Shown piece after piece: positions 45,940 to 56,576 of a stretch of 64,000 nt of DNA. Under the pieces are notes generated by a model. The model had not been told where the DNA came from, ran no database searches, and saw nothing but the letters and a program-made list of their open reading frames with translations. A program made the position numbers and the translations under genes. Each line of letters opens with the position of its first letter. Position 1 is the stretch's first letter. The DNA comes from Histoplasma ohiense. Taxonomy: Eukaryota > Ascomycota > Eurotiomycetes > Onygenales > Ajellomycetaceae. The stretch spans positions 6,014,001-6,078,000 of the forward strand of contig JAEVHH010000004.1 in the NCBI GenBank assembly GCA_017607445.1, written 5' to 3'.

Positions 45940-46980
45940 TGATGGTATCCAGAATCTTGAAGGGTCCAACATATTTATGATCAAGTTTGTGAACTGGGTG
46001 CAGCAATTGGAGATTTTTTGCATTGAGCATGACATAGTCATCTATTTTAAATTGTTGAGGCTTATGTTTTGTATTGTAATAGATTTTCTGTGCTTGTCAT
46101 GCCTTTTGTAGGTTCTCAATGAGCTTATGATGTGTTTCCTTGATATGTTTCGCGCGGCTAGCAGCATGTATGGTGACTGGTTGTGGTGGTTTGCTGACAT
46201 TAATTTTCAAATCAGATTGATATTCCATTAAAGCTTCTGTGGATGCCATTTCAGTAGAGACATGTTGAGAGATATTGTAAACAAACTGTGCCAGCAGTAG
46301 CCAGTGTGTCCAGTCATCTTGATGATAGTTGGTAAAGCATCAGAGATAATGTTCCAAGGTTTGATTTTGTTGTTCTGTTTGGCCATCTGTTTGAGGATGA
46401 AAGGCTGTTGAAAGTTTCCAGTGTGCACCTAGCATATAACAAAAGGTGGACCAATAATGGCTTGTAAACAGCAAATCTTGATTGGATATATGGTTTTTGG
46501 GTACTCTGTAAATTGTATAGAACTTGGTATAAACAATTTCCACTAGTTTGTCAGCTGTAATGTTTTTGGTGCAAGGAATATAGATTGTAAACTTGGTATA
46601 TATATCCACAATCACTAAAATTGCATCATAGATTTGATGGAGGAATGTAGAGGCTGGTAAGCCTGTAATAAAATCCATAGTAATGAACTCAAAAGGATTT
46701 GATGATAAGAAGATTGTATCCAATTCTTCATATTGTCTGTGCCATTTTGACTTTACTCTTTGACAAGTATCACAAATGGATATATAATCTTTGATATCTC
46801 TGACTAGCTCATGCCAATAGTATTTGTTCTGAATGCTGTCTATGAACTTTTTTATACCAAAGTGACCCCTCTGTGGATCATCATGGTTTGCACTGATAAT
46901 TTCATCAATGAGTGCTTTTTGTTGAGGGACATATGCACAACCATCAGCATGCAATATATCATCCTCAGAAATTGTTCATA
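45940..46980 (-). pseudogene. Chromovirus C integrase
   Basis: The 204-codon frame 46954-46340 is mostly intact. It has the HHCC domain (NHDDPQRGHFGIKKFIDSIQ, then SICDTCQ), the core with first Asp in FITMDFITGLP, and VDIYTKFTIYIPC. The region of the second Asp reads ISNQDLLFTSHYW (family SDRG). The catalytic Glu is in HPQTDGQTEQQNQTLE. It ends at a TGA where the family has Trp or Arg. Further frames downstream carry the GPF/Y-like region (HKYVGPFKILDTIRKQVYKL). The close match to active integrases makes this the youngest integrase in the window. Confidence 0.85.
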
Positions 46981-47379
46981 GTATATTTTCAGTGACAGTC
47001 ATACTCTTCTCTTTTACCTTCTCTCTTTGCTCAGCAGCAAAAGAATCAATCTTCTATACTTTACTTAGAAATGAGGTGAAGGATTCAGACATTTCTGTGT
47101 ATGCTGAGTTCTCAAGAATAGCCTTATTGACTGCAATCTGGGGCATATATTGCTCAACGCGCAATGAAGAGGAAGAGTTTACATGAGAGGTAGAAGATGT
47201 TGATGTATGAAGCATTTTTTGCTCATTAAAAGAAGCATTTTGCTCATTAGAGATCTGTGCACAGACTACATCAGAAGAAATATCATTTTGAAAAGAAGTA
47301 TCAGCTTTTCAGTCTAGTCTAACTCCATGTTTCAGCTTCTGTTGCAGGGTAGATAATATAGTTTGGCTATTATAGACCT

Positions 47380-48865
47380 CACTGTAGTCTGTGTGATGAC
47401 TGAGCTCATCAGCTGAATTCTTTGATTCAGAGTGGTGCAGTAATACAAAATCATAAGCAGATAAAGCTTCCACTCATCTGATCTGATGTCTGTTCAGTTT
47501 CTTAGTTGTCATAAAGTACTGCAGATTGACATGATCAGATCAGACTTGAATTGAATACTGACTTCCCTTCAGATAGTGTCTTCAATTCTTAAATACTGCT
47601 ACAATAGCCAAGAGTTCTTTATTGTGAGTATCATAACATGTTTCTGCATCAATCAACTTTCTTGACCAGAAGGTAACTGAATGCCAGTGCCCATCATCCT
47701 GCAACTGTGACAGAATAGCAGTGACTGCAAAAGTGGATGCATCAGATTCAATCTGAATACACTGAGCTGAGTCAAAATGAGCTAATAGAGAAGCATGTAT
47801 AAAGTGTGATTTGAGCTCATTGAAAGTGCTTTGAGCATCTTCTGTTCATATAAAAATGGCTTTTCTTTCCCCCTTCTTGCTCCCTTTTGTAAGTTCAAAT
47901 AATGGGGCTGCAATAGAGGAGAAAGACTTAATAAATTGCTGATAGAAATTAGCAAAGCTCAAGAAGAATTGAACCTCTTTAATTGATTTAGATGTAGATC
48001 ATTCCACAATAGTGGAGACTCTGTCTGACTCCATCTCAACATCATTTGTATCTATAACAAACCCCAGAAATGAGACTTTGTCCACTTCAAATTCACACTT
48101 AGAGAGTTTTGCAAATAGATTCACATGCTTGAGATGTTCTAGCACCTTAGTAACATGCACTTTATATTCCTGCTTTGAATTGGAGAATATGAGAATGTCG
48201 TCCAAGTAGACAATGCAACATATATCCAACAAATCAGACAAGGCATTGTTAATGTATGCTTGAAATGTTGCTGAAGCATTAGCTAGTCCAAATGGCATAA
48301 CTACATATTCAAAATGTCCATATCTCATTCTAAAGGCTGTCTTTCAACAGTCTTTTGCTGCTATAAGTATGCAGTGATAGGCATCTTGAAGATCCAGCTT
48401 AGTGAATACCTTGGCTTTTGAAAGCCTATCAAGTAATTCACTTATTAGAGGTAGAGGGTATCGGTTCTTGATAGTGATTCAATTTAACCCTCAATAGTCT
48501 ACACAAAGACAGAGTCCATCATCTTTTTTGAGAACAAAGAGAATCAGTGCACCAGCCAAGCTACTGAACAGTTGTATCCACTCTTTATCTAATGCATTTT
48601 TTAAATATTCTCTTAGAGTGGCTAACTCAGTTTCAGAGAGATTGTATATTGACATAAATGGAGATTGCACATCAGACTTGAGATCTATACAGTGTTCCAT
48701 CTCTTCTGATCTTTTTGTGCTTATAGCAGCTTCTTCTGAGAAGATATGTGTGTATGACATGACATAATCAGATAGACCAGTTGGCAAGTCCGAATATGCA
48801 GCTGAGAATATGTGTGAAGCATGCTTTGAGTCTTTTGAATGTTCTGTAGATAATACTACAAGCAT
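47380..48865 (-). pseudogene. Chromovirus C reverse transcriptase and RNase H
   Basis: Frames 48865-48491 and 48328-47999 contain the pre-RT region (TKRSEEMEHCIDLKSD, YNLSETELATLREYLKN), LILFVLKKDDG and LCVDY, then RYGHFEYVVMPFGLANASAT and CCIVYLDDILIFSNS with an intact YLDD catalytic box. RNase H continues to about 47400 (ESDASTFAVTAIL, KELLAIVAVFKN). Only a handful of TGA codons and one frameshift interrupt it. Downstream of YLDD, CEFEVDKVSFLGFVI matches the family's CEFxxxxVxFLGxxV. Confidence 0.88.
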
Positions 48866-49039
48866 TTCTACTCTAGCTTCTGTGAGAACTTCAGCTAGAA
48901 CATCTTGTTCAGAAATAATTTGAGACTGTTGTTCATCTCCAGGGTTTCTAAAGAAGAATTGTCCATCTGACCAATCTATAAGAGGATTTGTTTGTCTTAA
49001 TCAAGGAAATTCTAATACAAGACTGTAGTCCTCCATCTT

Positions 49040-50694
49040 CATCACATGGAAGAAATGAGATGTCTGCTGTGCATTATTCTTGTGATCAGTGACAGTAGTT
49101 GCAATGTTATACTCTCCAAAGGAGTGCATTATGCATTCATCAATTGACTTGACCATTTTGATTTTGCAGTGAGCAGCTTCTAGATTGTGATTCTTTGCTC
49201 AAAATTCATTGACACAGTTCACTTCTGATTCAGAGTCTACTAGCACAAGTACTTTTTGCAGACCCTTAGATGTAGTGAGTTCCACTGTGACAGTGAAGCT
49301 TAAGGTGTTTTTGCATTGACTTTTCACACTTATGACTGTCATTGCAAGCTGAATGATGTGTCTTAAGCATTTTTTGAGTCCTTCGAGTTCTTTGTGTCTT
49401 TCATATTGGGTTTTGAGTCAGACTTGGTGTTTTTGGATTTGTCTTTGGGTTGTTTGAAACATGAATCGATGGTATGTCCTGGTCACTTGCAATAACAGCA
49501 ATATTTTGATTGGGTGGAGTCATTGAACTTTGTAGTGTCATTCCATCTGCATTTGTTTTGTGATCTATTATCAGCATTATTTCTGTTGTTAAAGCTTTGA
49601 GTGAGGTTTTTGAAATTTGACTTCTCTTTAAGCTTCTTCTGTCTCTCTGACAGATTCGATTCTGCCATTGCAAGTTTATGTAGAGTGGCATCATAGCTTA
49701 ACTCTTTCAATTTGGTTGCATATTTGTTGAATTCTCAGCAAATGGAAGATAGAACTTTCATATAGAGGTGTGATTTCTGATGATATTCACTATAAGAATG
49801 CCACAGATGCTCTTCAATTGATTGTAAGTGTGAAGTAAATTGTTGAACTGTCTGATCTTCTTGTTGCTCTGTTTTCCAGTACTGTCTATTGACATCTCAG
49901 AAACTTTTATCTGAATCGGTGACTTGACATTGCATTCAACTAACAAATTCTTCCCATGGTGGCAAAGTCTGCATATCATGTGTATGTTGATACCAATGTT
50001 GTTGCATCTCAACATTGAAATGAGTAATGGCTTCAATGATCTTTCGATGATCATGTTCATTGTAGTAATCAAGATCACTGGCATGAAAAGTGATAGCAGC
50101 TGTAACAAAGTTTTTGAATTCTTTCATACTTTGATCTCAGAACTTTTCCACATCTCTCTGAGAAGAGTGACTGCTCATGTCAGAATCTCAAAGTTCTAAT
50201 TGTCAAAGTGGTACCCAACTACATCTCCCACTGACAGTAGTCACAGTGCTTTTCACTAAAATGTTGAGTGCTTGTAGTGTGGCTTCTGATGATCTGAGAA
50301 TATTGATGGTGTTATTGCAATTACCATTCACACTAGTTGTATCTCTACTGTGATTCAGATGTACTTCTAGTGTTTTTTGAATGGCTGGAATTGTTTCATT
50401 CAATTCTTGTAGTAAAGTGTCACACTGCTGTTGAAGTTCTTGCAATTCTTTCTTGATCTGTAATTTTTTGATTCTTCTGATCACAGCTATCTTCTCAGCC
50501 TCAATTGCACTGAGATCTTCAGAAGAGATATCCCCTTCTGAACTATGCTCAGAGTCTGATTCCATAGAAGAAGGTGATGCTTGTTGCACACTTTCAGTGG
50601 CAGAAGTGTGTGTTTCACAGTTTTCTTTCATGATGTTTGTTGCTTCAGATTCAGTGGTAGTATGAGTATGGTGGATGCTGCAGATAGAGGCCAT
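49040..50694 (-). pseudogene. Chromovirus C gag and protease
   Basis: Gag starts at 50694 (MASICSIHHTHTTTESEATN), 47 bp inside the 5' LTR, and runs 163 codons. It has an acidic Ser-rich head and a coiled coil (KIAVIRRIKKLQIKKELQEL). After a frameshift it continues in 50127-49936 and 49710-49483 to a knuckle at about 49505-49464, CCYCK-(TGA)-PGHTIDSC, a CX2CX4HX4C pattern. The protease motif near 49235 reads LVLVDSESEVNCVNEF. The residue after Asp-Ser is Glu instead of the expected Gly, in all three copies A, B and C. A later word, YSLVLEFPWLRQTNPLIDW, is the usual downstream hydrophobic segment. Confidence 0.82.
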
Positions 50695-50728
50695 GACTAT
50701 TACTCAACAGACTGTCTCTCAAAGATTG

Positions 50729-50737
50729 AGCGATTAG
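50729..50737 (-). other. Possible self-priming site of chromovirus C
   Basis: CTAATCGCT (minus strand) lies four bases past the 5' LTR. It pairs with AGCGATTAG inside the LTR at 50865-50857, placed just after a TATA run and pyrimidine tract where a transcript could start. The arrangement parallels the 14-nt pair in type I elements but is only nine bases long. Confidence 0.4.
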
Positions 50738-50741
50738 AAAC

Positions 50742-51009
50742 TGTGAGGTGTAGTGACAGTGTGAAGAGTAACAGTAGAAGATAGTTTATAGTGTAGCGGA
50801 GATAATAGTAATATATTGTAGAGTGTAATATAGTAGCATAATGTAGCGTAGTGTAGCTAATCGCTAAGGAAGAAAAGAAAGAGAAAGAAGATGTGCGAAA
50901 TACATACATCGATATATATATACATATAGAAATAGCGGTAGCGAGAGTATAATGGAAAGAGGTAAGAATAAGCGAAGATAATAAGGAAATAATAAACGAG
51001 TGCATTACA
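50742..51009 (-). repeat. Chromovirus C 5' LTR (268 bp) with promoter
   Basis: Minus orientation: TGTAATGCACTC...CACTACACCTCACA. It contains a TATATATATA run (50928-50912 on minus), then a pyrimidine tract, then AGCGATTAG (50865-50857). The latter is complementary to CTAATCGCT at 50737-50729, four bases beyond the LTR. The target duplication CAGTG follows at 51010-51014. Confidence 0.93.
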
Positions 51010-51014
51010 CAGTG

Positions 51015-54000
51015 TCCTTCAAGACAGACACAAATTCTCAGATCAGATGATTGTATTCTACTCATTTGATGAGATATTTACAGTGACAGCAGTTGATTCT
51101 ATTGTCATGAATTGCTTCAATTTCCCACTCAAGTTCATTGTCTTCTTCTACAATGACAGATGACTGTCAATTGAAGATTCTCTGTGAGAGGAATGAATCC
51201 TCAGCTGTGGGTCGGAGCAGATTTATATGAAAGACATTGTAAATGTCAGACAGAGTATCAAGTTGATAATTGTGTATGTCTAGCACTTTCTTCACTGTAT
51301 ATTTGATATGATGATAATCTAGTGTATATGAGAGACAATCTATTCTTATATTCTTGAGATTCAGTCAAACTTTGTCTTTTATATGATATTGAGTTGCAGA
51401 ACTTCTTCTGATGTTTGTTTGATTCTTATAATCTTACTGAGTGCTGATCATTGAAGCTTCTGCTCATTTGTAAACTTTCTTCAGCTTACTCATGATGTTC
51501 TCTGCTGTCTGTATAAGGCTGTGAGTGTATGTGGTTTCTCAGAGAGTCTCAGAGAAGTTCAGAATCTCTAGATTGTATTCATGTAGAAGAAAGAATGAGC
51601 TTATATCTGTCATAGTGAAATCTCAACTGTTAATCATAATCTCAGTATGTGGCAGCAGATTGCTTCAGTTGTCTTGTATATAATTGCAGAACTTACAGAG
51701 AATATTCTTTACTGTTTGTATCATTCTCTCAATAGCTCCATCAATCTCTGAGTGATACACTGTTGATAACTTTCATTCAATTCTTAATAATTGACATATG
51801 TGGGCTCAGAGTGCACTGATGAATTGACTGTCTCTATCTGACACAATGAATGAAGACAGACTGTGTATATGATAGAATGAGCTTCTGATGAAAACATCTG
51901 CAACTACTTCAGCATTCATCTTGTCACAGAGCTGTAGTATTACATTCTTACTGAGTCAGTTGACAATGACTAGAATGTTTGTAGAATCTCTGCTTTTGAA
52001 TAAGAAAACTGCAAAATCAATAGCTATATCATATCAAGTTCAGTTAGAGACAGATAGAAGCTTCAGCATCTCTTTTCAATGTTCATGTCATGCTGTCACT
52101 GAGCCACAGTGATCACAGTTGTGTATGAATCAGTGTATGTCTTTTGATATATCTAGTCAGTAGAATTCTTGAATGATGATGTTGTACATGATTTTATGTT
52201 CTGAATGTCTGATCATCAGTGAGTCATGAATTTCTTGCATGATCTGTGTTTGTAGAGATTCTGAATTGAGGATTCATCACCTATCTCAGAAGTGTAAGCA
52301 GTTGTCATCATCAATTGAATATACTGAGATATTCATTCTTGAGTATACATCTGCAGAGAATTGAGATGCTTTACTTTGTATGACTTCAGTGACTTACTGT
52401 CAGAATTCATCTGTTTCTGCTGCTAGTCTTCATTGTTCTTCAAGTAAGAGTTCTTGAGCTTGGAACTGATTGATATGTATGCAGAGTTCATCTGATTGTA
52501 TAGAACTTTCTATGATTGCAGAGTTGATTAATCAATACTCTCAATGTTTTCATCTGTTGTTCAAGTCATCAGATGATATATCTTGTTTTTGATGGAACAG
52601 AGTATTCACAAGAATGTTCTCTACTTCAGATCAATAACAAATTGTGAATGAAAAACAGCTAAGAAACAATGATCAACATATATGTCTTTCAGTGAGCTTA
52701 CAAGTGATTGTGAAGTACTCTAAGTTCTTATGATCAGTAACAATCTCAAACTTTTCAACACTCATAAGTTCAGACTCTCATTCTTCAAGATATTATATGA
52801 TTGCTAGAAGCTCCTTGTTGTAGATCTTGTAGTTGTATTCAGCAGATGACATCTTTTTTAAAATGAAGACACAGAGTTGTAGAACATCTTCATTATTATA
52901 TTGCATCAGTGTCTCATCTACTACATAATCTGAGACATCTGTTTTGAGAATCATATGTTTATTCAGATCAAATGATTGCAGTATCAAGATGCTTGTGAAC
53001 ATACACTTCAGCTTTTTGAATGCTGTGTCCATTTCATCAGTTCATTGAAATACAGTGTCTTTCTGAGTCAGATCTGTCAGTGATTGTACAATATTGAAGA
53101 AGTCTTTGATAAATCTTCAGTAGAAGTTGACAAATTTTAGAAAGCTTCTAGTTTCTTTTACTGAGACTGATGTCTCTCAGTTGAGAATTGCTTTCACCTT
53201 CTTAGAATTCATGTGTATATCTTTTTCAGCTTCAATGATGAATTCTAGATAGATTATAGACTTGGTCTCAAAGTTGCATTTGTCAATATCCATCTGCAGT
53301 TCAGCTTTTTATAGACAGTCAAGCATTTGTTGTATGTGCTTGCAGTGCTCAGTGAGCAATCCATCAGTGAAGATCAGAATATCATTCATATACACTGAGA
53401 TGATTTCATCAAGCAGATCTTGTAGAGCTCAGTTAATGTATTTCTGAAATGTGCTCAGAGTGTTCACTAATTCAAAGAGAGTCACTGTCCATTCATATAA
53501 TCTGTAACACATACAAAAAGCAGTTAGCCATTTGTCACCTTCATTAATTCTTATCTTATAGAAGGTCACAGAGATGTCAAGCTTCATAAATCATTTCACT
53601 TTTTCTATTCATTTGAGTGTTTCATTGATGAGTGGAAGAGAGTATCAGTTCTTCTGTGTGATTTTGTTGAGTTCTCAATAGTCAATGCAGAATCATAAGC
53701 CTTCTTCTGATTTCTTTGCAAACAGTATAGATGCTGCAGTGAGTGAGTTGCTAATATGAATGAAGTCTTTGTTCAGTAGTCTGTTGAGTGTTTTTTGTAG
53801 AACAAAAAGCTTGTCATGTGACATGCTGTAGAGAGAACCTCAGAGTGATTGTGAATTCTTATCATTCTTCTTGATGAGCTCAATTGTATGATCTATATCA
53901 GATTCTCAGTGAGAAGAAAGCTTTTCAGCTTCTTTCTCATCAAACACATCTGCAAAGTCTTTGTACAATTCAAGTAGTTTCTTGTGTGATTTCTTGAGAT

Positions 54001-55974
54001 CTTTGAGTTCTAGCTTCTCTAATGCTTTTTTGATATTCATTATACTAGCAGCAAACACTTGGACATTCTTCTTCTCATGCACTTGATGGATTAGTAGTTT
54101 GTATGCTTCCACTGATATCTGAGTGAGATCAGCAGTTCTATCAACATCCTTCTCATAAACACAGTCATCTTTTGAGAAAATAAGACAGTGGTTCCATGCA
54201 TTCAACAAGGTTCCAAATTCTGTGAGCTATGATAGACCAAGCATTAAGTTGTACTCAAAGTCTTGTATTTTGTATGTGTATATATTCTTTTTCTCATGTT
54301 CTTCTATGTCAATATTAAATCTTACCATGTTGTAGAAGGCAGATCCTCTGAGGTCATCAAATTCACTGAGCTTACACAGCTTGAAAAAGAGAATACACTG
54401 AAGCTTATACTTCTCAACTAGCTGAGTGTCTATAAGAGCATAATGAAGAAAACCACTGTCTATCATTGCTCATACATTGATTAGACTATTTACAATGACA
54501 GAGATTATGATTGCATTCACTTGCATCTTCTGCTTGCATCTTCAGCTAGCTTTCTGCTTCTTGAGCTTTTGTCTATGTTTTAGAGCAAGAGCTTGTCTTT
54601 TCTCTGTTCTTGTCTATTCACAGACAACACAGTGTTTACATGTGTGAGAGGTTTACTCAGAATGATTGCATTCAGACATTGATTCACAAAGTGCTCTGAT
54701 TTGTCACAGCATATGCAGACTTCTCTGACAATTTGATCAGCAGTGTTCTTCTCTGAGATGTTGAGAACTCTCAGACAGCTTGTGTTTATGTGTGGAACTC
54801 AGTTCATTGATTCTGATTCAGAGATGAAGAATGCTGCAGAGTGATTTGAGATGTATACATTTGTTCAGCAGAATTCTCTGCAATTTTGAAGTACACAGAA
54901 CTGAGACAGATTGTTGTTCAACAGATGAAGATCAGCACAGAATTCACTGTATATTGAAAGCTTTGAATGCTCTACACTTCAGTTATATAATTGAAAGTTC
55001 AAGTTCTTGAACAATATGTTGATCTTGACAGCATCATCTCAGTCTTGCCCATCTGCTTCTAGAAGCTTGCAATCAAATTCAGAAAGATAAGTTGTCAATA
55101 CAACATTCATCTGATGAGTCTGATTTAGTCAGTTCAACATCTTGACTTGAAGTATAGAATCAAGAAAGAGAGAGTTGAGTTGTTGAAAGACTAGCTCTGA
55201 CATACACTGATGATTCTGACAATAGCTCATTCAGAGTTGAAATTTTGCTAACACATTATCATTCAATCTGCTATGGATATACCATGCTTGATTGAATAGT
55301 GAGTCTATTGCTCATTCATCAATGTCCAATTTGATGTTTGCTTTTGACTTTCACATAAGATAGAGCACTAGATCTTTCTTGTATTTGTCAAGAATTGAGA
55401 GCTTCTCTTTTAAGAGCTTTTCATAAAATGCAGATGTATGAGAAATGGTGAATGTGAAAGTACTCATCTCAGTAAGTTGTTGTTGCAATTCAGTCATCTG
55501 TAGTGTCTGCTGCTGAAGAATGCTTCATAGATCTAAGTTATCATTCACTGTGTTCAGATGTGATGGATGTTTGTAGAATTGTTTGTAGTTCATTTCAATA
55601 TCTAAGAACATGTAATAATAATATAAAAAAAAGAAAAGAAATACTTGTAGACACTCAGTCCTCTCACAGACACTATTCACAGTGTTGCAGTGCTAAGCTT
55701 GATCAAGCTTCTTTGTGAACACTATTCACAGTGTTACAGTTTGTAGACACTCAGACCTTGTAGAACACAGTCAATTGTGTTTCAGATGCTTAGACACAAC
55801 AGTCTATATAACTAATAATAAGAGCACTCAGATTCATGAGAGATCTCTTGTAACAACTAGACACTCAGATCTGTAAACAATGCACTCAGACATAAGAACT
55901 GATAACAACATACTCAGATGTAAGAACTAATAATGAAGCACTCAGATCTTAAACACAGAAGAATCAATTTGTAA
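51015..55974 (-). pseudogene. Type I copy 4 gag-pol relic (main part)
   Basis: Read on minus from the gag start near 55590. The protease is at 54466-54227 (MIDSGFLHYALIDTQLVEKY, DSG intact) and the linker at 54208-53906 (KKALEKLELKDLKKSHKKL). RT with VYMNDILIF-like box lies near 53390, and the RNase H frame at 53032-52793 reads SDYVVDETLMQYNNEDVLQ. The integrase core lies about 52150-51400 and the chromodomain start near 51150. The last part of the element continues at 43543-43591 beyond chromovirus C. Several conserved Trp codons remain TGG here, which proves that TGA at those sites in copies 1-3 is mutational. Confidence 0.85.
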
Positions 55975-56571
55975 TGTAACAGACATACTTTGATTAACAA
56001 TTTGATACTATTCTAATTACAGATTACAAATTGATTAAGAAAAGAAAGAGAAAAGAAATCAGAAGAAAAGGTCATACAAAGAGGGTTCTTATAGAAGAAA
56101 GTTCAAGATGAAAGAATATCAGAAGCCACTTCACAGTGAAGTGTGAAGTGAAAGAACATTAAGAACTACACAGAAGAATTGTTAGAAACTACACAAGCAC
56201 AGAGCATGAAATGAGGGAATCATTGAGAGCTACATGAAAGAATTGTTAGAGACTATATAAATGTGGAACACAGAGTGGGAGAACATTAGAAGCTACACAG
56301 AAGAATTGTTAGAGACTACACAAGTATGAAACATGAAGTGAGAGAATGTTAGAAGCTATGCAGAAGAATTGTTAGAGACTACACAAGTACAAAGCACAGA
56401 GTGGAAGAATGTTAAGAGCTACACAGAAGAATTGTTAGAAACTATGCAAGCACAGAGCACAGAGCAGAAGAACATCGAGGGTTACATGAGATCACAACAG
56501 CCAGAAACAAGCAGATGCAGAAGGGGAGTTGATTGCATAAGTTAATTACTAACAAATGCTAACCCGTCACA
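55975..56571 (-). repeat. Type I copy 4, 5' LTR (597 bp, five units)
   Basis: On plus it runs TGTAACAGACATACTTTG...AACCCGTCACA. Five 63-bp units lie at about 56150-56470. The self-priming pair is present at the inner border (AATCAATTTGTAAT at 55961-55974 against ATTACAAATTGATT about 56023-56036). The target duplication CATTT follows. Confidence 0.93.
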
Positions 56572-56576
56572 CATTT

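Larger units (their letters stand above)
43597..51009 (-). mobile_element. Complete chromovirus C with TSD, youngest nested element
   Basis: The 7413-bp element has identical-length 268-bp LTRs (43597-43864 and 50742-51009) and a perfect 5-bp duplication CAGTG (43592-43596 and 51010-51014). Minus-strand order: 5' LTR, gag, protease, RT, RNase H, integrase, chromodomain, about 1.8 kb 3' region with a plus-strand gene, polypurine tract (AAAAAAGAGGGGCAAT, 43880-43865) and 3' LTR. It keeps more CpG and fewer stops than copies A and B, which fits its position at the deepest nesting level. It is inserted in type I copy 4. Confidence 0.96.
42946..56571 (-). mobile_element. Type I chromodomain retrotransposon, copy 4, carrying a nested chromovirus
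   Basis: Minus-strand element with 597-bp LTRs (five 63-bp units) at 42946-43542 (3') and 55975-56571 (5'), flanked by the perfect duplication CATTT (42941-42945 and 56572-56576). Its internal region is split by chromovirus C (43597-51009). Gag starts near 55590 (complement) and runs through RT, RNase H and integrase to about 51100. Net length without the nested element is about 6.2 kb. RT here keeps TGG at Trp positions (for example EWTVTL, about 53490) that are TGA in other copies. It lies inside chromovirus B. Confidence 0.93.
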
